64,000 bases of DNA from Nocardia crassostreae. GTDB taxonomy: Bacteria; Actinomycetota; Actinomycetes; Mycobacteriales; Mycobacteriaceae. The position numbers and the translations under genes were made by a program. The notes beneath the pieces were generated by a model, which was not told the DNA's origin, made no database searches, and saw only the letters and a program-made list of their open reading frames with translations. Of this stretch, positions 9,200 to 20,381 are shown piece by piece (positions within the stretch are counted from its first letter, which is position 1; each line of letters begins with the position of its first letter). Where the stretch lies: positions 1 through 64,000 of the forward strand of contig NZ_BDCH01000009.1 of NCBI RefSeq assembly GCF_001613405.1, read 5' to 3'.

Positions 9200-10078
9200 T
9201 CAGGAGTTCCGGGCGGGATCCGAAATCTCTTCGAGCACTTCGGAATACCAGCGGAACAAGTGAAGCGGTTGCGCGGGAGGGGATTTCAGCAGCTCGGCCC
9301 AGCACGCCGCCACGGCGGCCCGCGCCGCAGCGCCGATCCAGGGTTGGGGCAGCAGTTGCGGCGGCAGCAGCGGATCCGCTTCGTTGGCCCGGTCGAATTC
9401 GGTGGCCAGGGCGATGGCCATGGTCAGCCGTTCGATGTGCGCGGCGTCCGGTAGCCGGGGCAGGAGGCGCTCGGCGGTGGCGAGCAGTCGCCGATGACCG
9501 TCCGCGATCTTCGCGATGGGCCACAGGTGCTCGGCGAGATCGTGGGGGGCACTGTGCCCGCCGACCGTGAGGTCGGTGCTGGTGAATGTGGTGACGTGGT
9601 CGTTTACGCCGAGTCGCGCGGCGGCGGAACGGATCAGCTCCTCCCACGGGTTGGCCGAGACGTACAGCCCGCCCTGGATGGGGGCGCCGCCGAGCCGCAG
9701 GATGGCGTCGCGCATGGCGTCGCGCGCCTGCCGCGCGGATTCCGGCACCCCGAAGGCCGCCAGATGCCAGGTCCCGTCCCACGGCGCCTGCCCGCGATCC
9801 TGGGCGTACATGTAGCGCACGAATTCCAGATCGGGTTCGATGACCCCGCGGGTCAGGTCGGTGGCGTGCAGGACCGCCTTGCGCCCGCGCCCTTCCTGCG
9901 TGAACCGCCCCTCGGCGACGAGCCGTTTGATGCACAGCCGGACCTGCTGATCGCTCATGCCGAGCGCGGCGGCGACGTCGTACAACTCGCCCGCGTCGAT
10001 GGTCGCGTCGGCGCGGATCATGCTCTCGACCAAGGTCCGCGTGGAGATCTTGGCGTCGTTGTCGAGCGCGCTGTCCAT
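9200..10078 (-). CDS. PaaX-family transcriptional regulator
   Basis: A 292-residue regulator. The N-terminal winged helix spans about residues 12-75 (ELYDVAAALGMSDQQVRLCI as recognition region, GRFTQEGRGRKAVL as wing). It is followed by a PaaX-like middle domain (WDGTWHLAAFGVPESARQAR, GAPIQGGLYVSANPW) and a helical C-terminal domain. PaaX repressors sense CoA thioesters of aromatic degradation. The ligand here is not evident. It lies 4 bases after the saccharopine-dehydrogenase-like gene and 71 bases before the next hydrolase, within an all-minus-strand run of five genes that it may control. Confidence 0.8.
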   Translation of the reverse strand: MDSALDNDAKISTRTLVESMIRADATIDAGELYDVAAALGMSDQQVRLCIKRLVAEGRFTQEGRGRKAVLHATDLTRGVIEPDLEFVRYMYAQDRGQAPWDGTWHLAAFGVPESARQARDAMRDAILRLGGAPIQGGLYVSANPWEELIRSAAARLGVNDHVTTFTSTDLTVGGHSAPHDLAEHLWPIAKIADGHRRLLATAERLLPRLPDAAHIERLTMAIALATEFDRANEADPLLPPQLLPQPWIGAAARAAVAACWAELLKSPPAQPLHLFRWYSEVLEEISDPARNS

Positions 10079-10082
10079 TGGT

Positions 10083-11318
10083 TCACCTCCCGGCGGTCGC
10101 GGTGAGTTCCTGTTCTACCAGGTAGATCGGAGTGCCCGGATCGCGCCCGAGGGTCCGGCCCAGATCGGCGAAGAACCGTGCGGGATCGATGACCTCGTCG
10201 GGTGCGTGCACGCCTGGTGTGCGGGCGCTGCCGTCGAGGATCTGATACATGCCCAGCGCCAAGGGGATTCCGGTCGCCCGCGCCATATCGGTGAAGATGC
10301 CGTGGATCGGATCGGTGCTCGGACCGGTCAGATTCGGGTGGGCGAGCACCGTGAGGTCGCGGCCGTGCCGGACGCCCGCGACGAGAGCGAAGAACGGCGG
10401 CAGGTTTCCGGGGCCCTTGGTGCGCAGGGCCGTGGGGATCGAGCGCAGGGTGCGCAGGAGAGTCGGCGGGGCGAGTTGCGCGGCCGCGGTCTCGTTCGTC
10501 AGGCGGCCGCTGTCGATATCGCGGCGCAGGGTGTCGAGATAGGCGAGGGTGCCGCGTCGGAGGACCATCAGATTGACCGCGTCGCCGCTGGGTTTCAGGC
10601 TGCGCCGCAGCGTGATCGGCTCCGGATGGCCGATGGAGTAGTCGGCGCCGCTGCGGCCGCCGGGCAGGGCCAAGGGAATCGGCCGCAGCGGCCGGAGCTC
10701 GGTCAGCGCTCCGGCCCGGACGGCGGTGATGACCCCGCTGGCCTGCTGCATCCAGTGCACGGCCGCCGCGGTGGGTCTTCCGTCCGCGCCCAGGATCTGT
10801 TCCTCGACATCGATATTCGTCTCGCCCGCGTCGACCGGCCAGACGGTGTACACGTCACGCACGGTATCGAGTTCGGCGGCCGCGAGGGCGGCGAGCAGAT
10901 TGCTCATTCCGGGGCTCGCGCCCATGCCGATCACCGCGCAGACGCCCTGCTCCCGGGCGGCGGCGTCGAGTTCGAGCACCTGGAGCGTGGGCTCCCAGTC
11001 GTCACAGATATCGAGGTAGTGGGTTCGCGTCTCGATGGCGGCGCGCAGCACGGTCGGTCCGAAACGGTAATACGGCCCAACGGTATTGAGCACCAGATCG
11101 GTCCCGGACAAGGCGCTCCGCAGCGCGCTGTCCTCGGTGACGTCGACCTCCAGTGCGCGCACCGGAACCGGCGCGTCCGCGAGCGTGCGCGCCAGGCGTC
11201 CGGCCGCGCCGAGATCGCGATCGGCGATGACGATCTCCTCGATACCCGCCAGACCGGCGGCGATGCGGACCGCGACGGCGCCCATGGCGCCCGGGCCGCC
11301 CAGTGCGAGAACCTTCAT
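10083..11318 (-). CDS. Saccharopine-dehydrogenase-like NAD(P)-binding oxidoreductase
   Basis: The 411-residue protein starts with a Rossmann fold (MKVLALGGPGAMGAVAVRIA) and the acidic strand end EIVIADRD. SDLVLNTVGPYY-type wording (TDLVLNTVGPYYRFG) at residues 90-110 is characteristic of the saccharopine dehydrogenase/Sacchrp_dh_NADP family. DICDDWEPTLQVLELDAAAR and GMGASPGMSNLLA follow as in trans-acting and membrane-lipid relatives. The substrate cannot be assigned. Its ATG overlaps the stop of the upstream hydrolase by four bases (ATGA), indicating translational coupling. It is intact. Confidence 0.8.
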   Translation of the reverse strand: MKVLALGGPGAMGAVAVRIAAGLAGIEEIVIADRDLGAAGRLARTLADAPVPVRALEVDVTEDSALRSALSGTDLVLNTVGPYYRFGPTVLRAAIETRTHYLDICDDWEPTLQVLELDAAAREQGVCAVIGMGASPGMSNLLAALAAAELDTVRDVYTVWPVDAGETNIDVEEQILGADGRPTAAAVHWMQQASGVITAVRAGALTELRPLRPIPLALPGGRSGADYSIGHPEPITLRRSLKPSGDAVNLMVLRRGTLAYLDTLRRDIDSGRLTNETAAAQLAPPTLLRTLRSIPTALRTKGPGNLPPFFALVAGVRHGRDLTVLAHPNLTGPSTDPIHGIFTDMARATGIPLALGMYQILDGSARTPGVHAPDEVIDPARFFADLGRTLGRDPGTPIYLVEQELTATAGR

Positions 11319-12364
11319 TTCGAACTCCTGACGATGGCTGGCGCTTGCCGTTCGGCGAAATTCCGCAGGTTGTCCAGATATCCGGGCGCATACAGCGAGC
11401 GCGGTGCGAACAGTGCCACCAGGACCGATCGCAGGCCCTGGTCATTGTCGAGATCCGCCCGCGCGATGGTGTGCGAGGCATTCGGATACAGGTCGACGGT
11501 GAGCAGGCCGGTCGGCACCAATTCCCGGTAGACGCGGGCGGTTTCGGCGACATCCACGTTGAGGTCCTGTTCGCCGAGTGCGAGCAGCACCGGAATCCGC
11601 AGCCGCGGCAGCCACTCGCTGACATCGGAGAGGTAGTTCCGTCCGGCGAATCGCCAGCGGTCGGCGGACATCGGCGCGGGGTCCACCCCGGCGGCGAGGT
11701 ACTGCTCGTAGGTCGCGTTCGCGCGCAGGAGTTCCAGGACGCCGGTGCGGCGCTGGCGGGCCGCCGCGATCTCGGTGTCGGACGCATTCCGGTGCCCCAG
11801 TTCGGCATTCGTGTTGTACTCACCCTGCCGCAGCCAGTTGATGGCGGGTCCGGCCAGGATCACGAACTGCAATTCCGGATGCCGCACCGCGACCTCGGGC
11901 ACCACCCACCCCGCCTGGCTGATCCCCCACATCCCGATCCGCCGCGGATCGATATCGCCGCGCGCCGCCGCCCAGGCGATCGCCGCCTCGGCTTCCACGG
12001 CCCGATCGTGCATGGTCTGATCGAGCCAATTCCCCGGCGCGCCATTGATTCCCGGCTTGTCCCACGACAGCGACGCGTATCCGGCCCGCGCGAACGATTC
12101 CCAGAGCGGCCGATAGAACGAATCCTGATCGGCGTCGGCCGGACCATCGCCGTGCACGAATACCACCAGCCCGACCGGTCCATCCTGATCCTTCGGCAGC
12201 GCCAAGGCGCCCTGCAATGGCTGCGTCGGGCCGGGGATGGTGACGCGCTCCTCCGTCATGGCGAAGTCGTTCGCGACCACGACCCAGACGCCCGCGGTCA
12301 GTGCGAGGGCGATGACGCTCCCGATCGCGATCGTCAGCCGGAGTACCCACCTGCTGCGGAACAT
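11315..12364 (-). CDS. Membrane-anchored alpha/beta hydrolase (dipeptidyl-peptidase-like)
   Basis: The N terminus MFRSRWVLRLTIAIGSVIAL is a basic stretch with one transmembrane segment, so the hydrolase domain faces outside. The domain shows VFVHGDGPADADQDSFYR (oxyanion hole), the nucleophile elbow GMWGISQAGWVVPE, an acid strand LLALGEQDLNVDVAET and the catalytic His in YPNASHTIARADL. It resembles the S9/DLH type of serine hydrolases and esterases. A start nine codons upstream is possible. It is the first gene of the five-gene minus-strand run; a short palindrome at 12398-12407 lies in its upstream region. Intact. Confidence 0.8.
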   Translation of the reverse strand: MFRSRWVLRLTIAIGSVIALALTAGVWVVVANDFAMTEERVTIPGPTQPLQGALALPKDQDGPVGLVVFVHGDGPADADQDSFYRPLWESFARAGYASLSWDKPGINGAPGNWLDQTMHDRAVEAEAAIAWAAARGDIDPRRIGMWGISQAGWVVPEVAVRHPELQFVILAGPAINWLRQGEYNTNAELGHRNASDTEIAAARQRRTGVLELLRANATYEQYLAAGVDPAPMSADRWRFAGRNYLSDVSEWLPRLRIPVLLALGEQDLNVDVAETARVYRELVPTGLLTVDLYPNASHTIARADLDNDQGLRSVLVALFAPRSLYAPGYLDNLRNFAERQAPAIVRSSK

Positions 12365-12397
12365 GGTCCGATAGTATCCAAAAAGTATCATTCATAA

Positions 12398-12407
12398 AAC
12401 GATCGTT
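12398..12407. promoter_or_regulatory. Short palindrome upstream of the five-gene run
   Basis: AACGATCGTT is a perfect 10-base palindrome within an unusually A/T-rich stretch (about 12370-12425) between the minus-strand hydrolase operon and lon. The A/T richness suggests a promoter region, and the palindrome could be a small operator or chance. Weak evidence. Confidence 0.25.
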
Positions 12408-12516
12408 CAGAAATTGATATAAATCAGTGTTCGCCCCGGGCGAACAAGCTGCTGGAACAAGTCCAGGGGGGTCGGGGTTGAGTAGGTATCGCTCAACCTT
12501 GGAAGGGGTCGAAGTC

Positions 12517-14889
<2,373 letters not shown>

Positions 14890-14920
14890 CCGGCCAGGCC
14901 CGATAGCACAACCGAATAGC

Positions 14921-14967
14921 AACGGACCGCGCATGTTTCACATGAAACGAAACCCGCGCGGTCCGTT
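14921..14967. terminator. 12-base-pair stem-loop between convergent genes
   Basis: AACGGACCGCGC (14921-14932) pairs perfectly with 14956-14967. The 23-base loop itself contains the inner palindrome GTTTCACATGAAAC. It lies between the stop of lon (14889) and the stop of the minus-strand reductase (14992), so it can terminate both. The inner palindrome makes it a branched or extended hairpin. Confidence 0.75.
14934..14949. promoter_or_regulatory. parS-like 16-mer inside the terminator loop
   Basis: TGTTTCACATGAAACG matches the bacterial ParB-binding consensus TGTTTCACGTGAAACA at 14 of 16 positions. The central G is A and the last base differs, which slightly lowers symmetry. Functional parS sites usually cluster near the chromosomal origin, and no partition genes are close. 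It may instead just be part of the hairpin. Confidence 0.35.
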
Positions 14968-14991
14968 CGTATCCCGTGCTGCCGGAGCGGT

Positions 14992-15984
14992 CTAGAACTC
15001 CCCGGCTACGGACAGGACGGTGCGGCCGGAGTGGGTGCCTTCGAGGATGGAGCGGAGGACCGGTTCGGCTTCGGTTATGGGGGCGTGGTTTTCGAGGAGG
15101 GAGAGGTGGCGGGGTTTCAGGTCCTTGGGGAGTCGGGCCCAGAGGTCGCGGCGGGGGCCGATGGGCATGTGGGCGGAGTCGATGCCGAAGAGGGAGATGC
15201 CTCGGAGGATGAAGGGCATGACGGTGGTGGGGAGGTCGGGGCCGCCGGTGAGGCCGCTGACCGCCGCCGCGCCGCCGTATTTGATGGTGCTGAGGATATG
15301 GGCCAGGGATTGGCCGCCGACGCTGTCGACGGCCGCCGACCATTGGGCCTTGCCGAGGGGGCGGAGTTTTTCGCCTTCGGCGGGGAGGCGGCCGATCACC
15401 GATGTGGCGCCCAGGGTTTGGAGGAGTTCGGTGGCGCCGATCTTGCCGGTGGAGGCGATCACCTCGAAGCCGAGGGCGGCGAGGATGTCCACGGCCACGG
15501 TGCCCACGCCGCCGGTGGCGCCGGTGACCAGGACCGGACCGGCGGCGGGGGTGAGGCCGTGGTCGAGGAGGGCCTGGACGCTCATGGCGGCCGTGAAGCC
15601 CGCGGTGCCGAGAGTTGCCGCCTCGCGGGGGGTGAGGCCCTCGAGTTTCACCACCCATTCGGCGGGGACGCGGGCGTATTCGGCGTAGCCGCCGTGATGG
15701 GCGACGCCGATATCGTAGCCGTGGGCGACGACCAGATCGCCGGGGGCGAACTCGGCGGATTCGGAGGTGACCACCTCACCGGTGATGTCGATGCCTGGGA
15801 TCAGCGGATACTCGCGGATGACGCCACCCTTGGGGGTGATGGCCAGTCCGTCTTTGTAGTTGGCGCTCGAATAGTGGACTTTGATCGTCACATTGCCGGG
15901 GCCGAGGAAGTCGTCGTTGACCGTTTCGCGGATGAGTGCGATACCGCTGTCCGTTTCGTGGGCCACCATCGCCTGGAACTCCAT
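14992..15984 (-). CDS. Acrylyl-CoA reductase-like (YhdH/AcuI) quinone oxidoreductase
   Basis: The 330-residue protein starts MEFQAMVAHETDSGIALIRE. It follows the YhdH/AcuI pattern of zinc-free medium-chain reductases: VTIKVHYSSANYKDGLAITP, PLIPGIDITGEVVTS, GYDIGVAHHGGYAEYARVP and NADPH motif VLVTGATGGVGTVAVDIL. AcuI reduces acryloyl-CoA to propionyl-CoA with NADPH. The motifs support the family; the exact substrate is inference. A longer frame upstream has no family match, so the ATG at 15984 is chosen. It is converged upon by lon and separated from it by the shared hairpin. Confidence 0.85.
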   Translation of the reverse strand: MEFQAMVAHETDSGIALIRETVNDDFLGPGNVTIKVHYSSANYKDGLAITPKGGVIREYPLIPGIDITGEVVTSESAEFAPGDLVVAHGYDIGVAHHGGYAEYARVPAEWVVKLEGLTPREAATLGTAGFTAAMSVQALLDHGLTPAAGPVLVTGATGGVGTVAVDILAALGFEVIASTGKIGATELLQTLGATSVIGRLPAEGEKLRPLGKAQWSAAVDSVGGQSLAHILSTIKYGGAAAVSGLTGGPDLPTTVMPFILRGISLFGIDSAHMPIGPRRDLWARLPKDLKPRHLSLLENHAPITEAEPVLRSILEGTHSGRTVLSVAGEF

Positions 15985-16123
15985 TGACCGAGCATAAGAC
16001 CGGCGGTGCTGGTCAGGGCCGCTAAGCGCGGGATTCACAGCTTTACCTCGCGGGTAATCGCTTTCGTTCCCGGGCTGCGGCAACCTGAGATCAGCAAGCG
16101 AAACGCTAAGGAGTGCAGTAGAT

Positions 16124-16942
16124 ATGGGATTCTTCCGGACCGCCGACGGCACCGATCTCGCCTACGAGGACTACGGCACCGGCACCCCGATGGTGTTCGT
16201 GGCGGGCTGGTCCCTGCACAGCGATATGTGGGAGTACCAGGTGCCGTTCTTCCTGGAGCAGGGATATCGCTGCATCCTGCTGGATCGCCGCGGGCACGGT
16301 CGCTCGGATCGGCCGTCCACCGGCTATGACGTGGACACCCGCGCCGATGATCTGGCCGCATTGCTCGACCAGCTCGACTTGCGCGACGTCATCCTGGTCG
16401 CGCACTCGGCGGGCGGCGGTGAGGTGGTGCGCTACCTGGCCCGGCACGGGCAGGACCGCATTGCGCGAATCGCCTTGCTGGCGCCCGCCATTCCGTTCAT
16501 GTGCCAGACCGAGGACAACCCGGTCGGCGTGCCGCGCGCGGCACTGGAGGCCTCGCAGGCGCAGTTCCGCGCCGACCGGCCGAAGTGGTACGCCGACCGC
16601 GGGCAGGGCTACTTCGCCACCCACCTGGGAACCGGTGTGTCGCAAGCGGTGATGGACGCGGAGATGCAGCGCTGCATGCAGGCCGCACCCTATGCGGCGC
16701 TGGTCATGCAGCGGGAGATCTTCACCGCCGACCATCGGGCCGACGTCGCCGCCCTCACCCTTCCCCTGCTTTTGCTGCACGGCATTCCGGATCAGTCGAT
16801 CCCGATCGACGTGTCCAGCCGGCAGGCCATCAAGCTGGCGCCGCACGCGGTCTACAAGGAATACCCGGATGCCGGGCACGGCCTGTACATCAGCCACGCC
16901 GCGCAGGTGAATGCCGACATCCTGGAATTCCTGAAGAGCTGA
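16124..16942 (+). CDS. Haloperoxidase-like alpha/beta hydrolase
   Basis: A 272-residue cofactor-free chloroperoxidase/esterase-type hydrolase. Visible are the oxyanion strand MVFVAGWSLHSDMWEYQ, LLDRRGHGRSDRPS, the nucleophile elbow in LVAHSAGGGEVVRYLA, the catalytic Asp in LLHGIPDQSIPID and the His in YPDAGHGLYISHA. These are the classic family signatures, though real haloperoxidase activity is usually incidental to esterase activity. An RBS (CTAAGGAG) lies 7 bases upstream of the ATG. Its stop directly abuts the stop of the convergent enoyl-CoA hydratase gene. Confidence 0.85.
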   Translation: MGFFRTADGTDLAYEDYGTGTPMVFVAGWSLHSDMWEYQVPFFLEQGYRCILLDRRGHGRSDRPSTGYDVDTRADDLAALLDQLDLRDVILVAHSAGGGEVVRYLARHGQDRIARIALLAPAIPFMCQTEDNPVGVPRAALEASQAQFRADRPKWYADRGQGYFATHLGTGVSQAVMDAEMQRCMQAAPYAALVMQREIFTADHRADVAALTLPLLLLHGIPDQSIPIDVSSRQAIKLAPHAVYKEYPDAGHGLYISHAAQVNADILEFLKS

Positions 16943-17725
16943 TCAGGCGAACTTGTGGGATCGCTTGCCCGCGAAGGCCGCGATTCCCTCGGCGCCGTCG
17001 GCGGATTCGGCGCAGTGCGTGATGAAGGCGGCCTCGGTGCCCAGCTGTTCCTCCAGGGTGTGCTGGGAGGACACCAGCAGCAGCTTCTTCACATTGGCAT
17101 TGGACAGCTGGGGCCCGTTCGCGAACTGCTGGGCCAGCTGCTCGACGGTCTCGGTGAGTTCGGCATCGGGCACCACCTGGTGCAGCAGTCCCCAGTCGAG
17201 GGCTTCCGGAGCGGTGAGGACGCGGTTGGTGAGCATGAGGTCCTGGGTGCGGCGGATGCCGATCAGTCGCGGCACGTAATAGGACGCGCCGCCGTCGGGG
17301 CTGAGCCCGACTTTGGTGTAGGCCATGGTGAACGAGGCCGATTCGGCGGCGACCACCAGGTCACCGGCAATGGCCAGGCTCATGCCCGCCCCGGCCGCGG
17401 TGCCGTTCACGGCGACGATGAGCAGCGCGTCCATGCGCGCGAAGGTGGAGACCGAGCGGTGCAGGGTTTCGGCCAGCTTGTCGATGAAGGCCCCGGTGTC
17501 GTCGGCGGCCGCCATGGCCCGCACATCGCCGCCTGCGGAGAAGAACTTGCCCGCGCCGGTGAGCACCACGACCTTGATGGCCGGATCGTCGGAGCAGTGC
17601 GCGGCAGCGTGCGCCAGTTCATCGGCCAGCGCCTGGTTGATCCTGTTGGCGGCGTTCGGCCTGTTCAGGGTGATGCGGGCAATGGGGCCGTCCTGTTCGA
17701 ACTGGATGGTCTCGTAGTTGCTCAT
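16943..17725 (-). CDS. Enoyl-CoA hydratase/isomerase family protein
   Basis: The 260-residue protein has the crotonase fold: ITLNRPNAANRINQALADEL, the CoA and oxyanion segment VVLTGAGKFFSAGGDVRAMA and the second oxyanion segment VAVNGTAAGAGMSLAIAGDL. It ends with SFTMAYTKVGLSPDGGASYY, where hydratases carry a catalytic Glu. Here Asp follows Pro (SPDGG), as in several isomerase-type members, so a hydratase assignment is not secure. It acts on fatty acyl-CoA thioesters in the cytoplasm. The start MSNYETIQFEQDGP begins the domain; an ATG 11 codons upstream has no homology. Confidence 0.85.
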   Translation of the reverse strand: MSNYETIQFEQDGPIARITLNRPNAANRINQALADELAHAAAHCSDDPAIKVVVLTGAGKFFSAGGDVRAMAAADDTGAFIDKLAETLHRSVSTFARMDALLIVAVNGTAAGAGMSLAIAGDLVVAAESASFTMAYTKVGLSPDGGASYYVPRLIGIRRTQDLMLTNRVLTAPEALDWGLLHQVVPDAELTETVEQLAQQFANGPQLSNANVKKLLLVSSQHTLEEQLGTEAAFITHCAESADGAEGIAAFAGKRSHKFA

Positions 17726-17777
17726 CAAGGGGCGCCTTCCGTCGGATACCTGCCGCACAGCATGTCAAACCCGGCGA

Positions 17778-18856
17778 TCACGGTTCGTCCGGGGCGAATT
17801 CGACACGCACCCCGAGCAATCGGATGGGCCGGTCCAGTTCGAACCGGTGCAGGACCTCCACGGCCGTCCGCACGATCTCGTCCACATCGGAGCTGGGCTG
17901 CGGCAGCTTCCGCTGTTTGGTGCGTGTGAAGAAGGTCTTGGTCCGCACGGTGACCCCGACCCGCCCGATGGCTCGCCCGCGAAGGTGTCCGCCGCGACCT
18001 GGGCCGCCAGCCGCGCAATGGCCGCATCGAACTCGGCGATCTCGGTGAGATCCTGCGGAAAGGTCTCGGACCTGCTGTGCCCCACCGGTTCTCGCGGTTC
18101 CGCGATATCGGTGTCGCCCGCGCCGTGGCCGAGCACCCATAGATACGGCCCGGTATTGGGCCCGAATTCCGCGGCCAGCCGCTCCCGGTCCGCCGCCGCC
18201 AGATCGGCCACGGTCTCGATGCCCAGGGCGCTCATCCGTTTCGCGATGCGCGCCCCGATCCCCCACAGCGCCGTGGTCGGCCGATGTGCCATGAGCTCAA
18301 CCCAGTTGTCCGCGGTGAGCCGGAATGTCCCGGCCCCGCCCTCGGCGGCCGCATCCCCGGACTTGCCCACCGCCTTGGCGAATCCGGTGGCGAGCTTGGC
18401 CCGGGTCTTATTGTCTCCGATGCCGACCGCGCAGGTCAGCCCCAATTCCTCGATGGCCGCGCGAATCTCGCGCGCCAGTTGCTCGGGATCATCGGTGTCG
18501 ACCGCCAGAAAGGCCTCGTCGAAGCCGAGCACCTCCACCCGCCCCGGAAATGTCCGCAACAGCGCCATGATCTCCTCCGACGCCTCGGCATAGGTGGCCA
18601 GATCCTGCGGCAGGAACACCCCGTCGGGGCAGATCCGCAGTGCCGTCCGCAAGGGCATCCCGGCTCGCACCCCGAACGCTCGCGCCGGATACGACGCGCA
18701 GGACACCACCTTCCGCGGTTCCATCGGATCCCCATTGCCGCCCACGATGACCGGCTCGCCGCGCAGTTCCGGATGCCGCCGGAATTCGACCGCGGCCTGG
18801 AATTGGTCGAGGTCGACGTGCAACAGCCAGCGCGCCACCCCTCCGCCATACCGCAT
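17778..18856 (-). pseudogene. dinB: DNA polymerase IV (Y family), frameshifted
   Basis: Pol IV performs error-prone translesion synthesis. The palm motif LLHVDLDQFQAAVE with its catalytic Asp, the finger region VVSCASYPARAFGVRAGMPL and the second catalytic pair VLGFDEAFLAVD are intact. So are the helix-hairpin-helix region (ALWGIGARIAKRMSALGIET) and part of the little-finger domain. Near 17971-17980 a missing base shifts the frame inside VAADTFAG. The correct continuation IGRVGVTVRTKTFFTRTKQR, ending VRVEFAPDEP, lies one frame over. Only the last 60 residues, part of the little finger, are affected. The start may instead be GTG at 18838. It is divergent from the TetR gene. Confidence 0.85.
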
Positions 18857-18902
18857 GGTCTGCCGAAATGTCGGAAAAGGGGCCTTGTGCCGAACAAGGA
18901 AA

Positions 18903-18917
18903 CAGAACTAGATTCTG
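18903..18917. promoter_or_regulatory. Candidate operator between dinB and the TetR gene
   Basis: CAGAACTAGATTCTG has 5-base inverted arms around a CTAG-containing centre, 3 bases before the TetR start codon and in the dinB upstream region. Size and position suit autoregulation by the TetR protein encoded next to it. Inference only. Confidence 0.4.
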
Positions 18918-18920
18918 GTC

Positions 18921-19502
18921 ATGAAGATTCGAGATCGGTTGCTGCTGGCAGCCGAGCGCCAGTTCGCGGAACACGGCGCCCTCGATGCCACGCTCACCCA
19001 GATCCGCGATGCCGCCGGCGCCAGTGTCGGCGCGCTCTACCACCACTTTCCGGACAAGGCGGAGCTGTACCGGCAGGTCTGGGCGCATGCGCTGACCGAT
19101 TACCAGCGGCATTTCTGGGAGGCGGTGCGCGACAGCGCGGACGCCGAGGCCGGGGTGCGCGCCGGTGTCACCGAGCATCTGCGCTGGGTGACCGAAAATC
19201 GGTACCGCGCACAGATACTCACCGCCGCCCGCCCGCCCGGCCTGCGCGACGACGACGCCAACAAGGAGTTCATGCGCGGCGCGGCGCGCTGGTGGCGCAC
19301 CCATGCGTCCTACGGCGCGGTGCGCGAACTCGACTTCGACCTGCTCTACGCCCTGTGGCTGGGCCCGGCCCAGGAGTACTCGCGGCAGTGGCTCGGCGGT
19401 GACATCGGGACCGCGCCGATCGAGGTCGCTCCGCAACTGGCCGATGCGGCGTGGCAGGTACTGCGTTCCCCCCGAACAGATTCCACGGAAGTGATGCCAT
19501 GA
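18921..19502 (+). CDS. TetR-family transcriptional regulator
   Basis: The 193-residue protein begins MKIRDRLLLAAERQFAEHGA and carries the TetR helix-turn-helix (TLTQIRDAAGASVGALYHHF, then PDKAELYRQVW). The C-terminal ligand-binding half is typical in length, with LLYALWLGPAQEYSRQWL near the end as in many AcrR-like members. Its stop overlaps the ATG of the thioesterase gene (ATGA at 19499-19502), so the two are translated together and the regulator probably controls that gene. A palindrome just before the start is a possible autoregulatory site. Confidence 0.85.
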   Translation: MKIRDRLLLAAERQFAEHGALDATLTQIRDAAGASVGALYHHFPDKAELYRQVWAHALTDYQRHFWEAVRDSADAEAGVRAGVTEHLRWVTENRYRAQILTAARPPGLRDDDANKEFMRGAARWWRTHASYGAVRELDFDLLYALWLGPAQEYSRQWLGGDIGTAPIEVAPQLADAAWQVLRSPRTDSTEVMP

Positions 19503-19975
19503 CAGTTGAACTCGATCTGGATCTCGGACAGAAAGTCCTTGCGGCGCAGCCGTTCAGCCAATTGGTCGGCGCACAGCTGACGGCCTTCGGCGACGGCCGC
19601 GCCACCCTCGAGATCCCCATCCGCCCCGAACTCGGTCAGCAGTTCGGCTATGTGCACGGCGGCGTACTGGCCTATGCGGCCGACAATGCCCTCACCTACG
19701 CGGCGGGCACGGTGCTCGGCGCGAACGTGCTGACCGGCGGTTTCACCATCACCTATATGCGCCCGGCCGCGGGTGTCCGGCTGCGCGCCGAGGCCACGGT
19801 CGTGGACGCCACCCGCCGCCAAGCGGTCTGCCGCTGCGAGATCTTCGCCGACAGCGCGGACGGCGAGTCGGTGCTCTGCGCCGTCGCGCAGGGCACCACC
19901 CGCAGTGTGGAACGAGACCTCAACGGGAACGGCGGAACCAGGTCAGCGGTGAGCGATACGCATAGCGCGCCTTGA
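19499..19975 (+). CDS. PaaI-family hotdog-fold thioesterase
   Basis: A 158-residue hotdog protein. The core AQLTAFGDGRATLEIPIRPE, then QQFGYVHGGVLAYAADNALT, has the HGG motif and the Asp used by PaaI-type acyl-CoA thioesterases; GFTITYMRPAAGVRLRAEAT forms the last strands. It probably hydrolyses an acyl- or aryl-CoA controlled by the TetR gene ahead of it. The last 18 residues (after TTRSVERDL) look like non-conserved extension and overlap the convergent gene by 56 bases, which hints that the original stop was lost. Confidence 0.85.
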   Translation: MTVELDLDLGQKVLAAQPFSQLVGAQLTAFGDGRATLEIPIRPELGQQFGYVHGGVLAYAADNALTYAAGTVLGANVLTGGFTITYMRPAAGVRLRAEATVVDATRRQAVCRCEIFADSADGESVLCAVAQGTTRSVERDLNGNGGTRSAVSDTHSAP

Positions 19976-20381
19976 CCGTTCCGGTCTCCACCTGACCCTG
20001 CACCCGAATGAGCGGTGCTCCCGGGAAGCGCGGCAGCGTCACCTTGTTCGCCACGGTGCCGCCGCCGCGCGCCACGCCGTCGAGGTCGATGCGCCAGCCG
20101 CGCGGCACGATCATCACGATCGCCCCCGCACCGGCGTGCACGTGCACGTCGATCTCCCGGCGCACGCAGTGGGCCCGTGTGAAGTCGATCACGAGCTTTC
20201 CGGAAACGGATTCGGCGACAAGAGTTTTCGGTACCGTCCATTGGTCGTCGGTGCGTGCGGTCCCGCTGTCCACGCGTAGCCGCAACGGTGGTTCCGGCGC
20301 CGGTTGCCGGGCAGCCCCGGACCCGGTGGCGGGCGTGCGCCAGAGCGCCTCAGCGCGCAACTGTTCTGTGGTACGGCTCAC
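19920..20381 (-). CDS. LiaF/DUF1707-like beta-strand protein, uncertain
   Basis: The 153-residue protein has a disordered start (SRTTEQLRAEALWRTPATGS) and then strands resembling the C-terminal 'cell wall-active antibiotics response' (LiaF-like) region: KLVIDFTRAHCVRREIDVHV, GAGAIVMIVPRGWRIDLDGV and GTVANKVTLPRFPGAPLIRV. Such domains act in envelope-stress sensing or as small scaffold proteins, but no membrane segment or DNA-binding part is present. The 3' end overlaps the thioesterase gene by 56 bases. Family assignment is from pattern only. Confidence 0.55.
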   Translation of the reverse strand: MSRTTEQLRAEALWRTPATGSGAARQPAPEPPLRLRVDSGTARTDDQWTVPKTLVAESVSGKLVIDFTRAHCVRREIDVHVHAGAGAIVMIVPRGWRIDLDGVARGGGTVANKVTLPRFPGAPLIRVQGQVETGTVKARYAYRSPLTWFRRSR

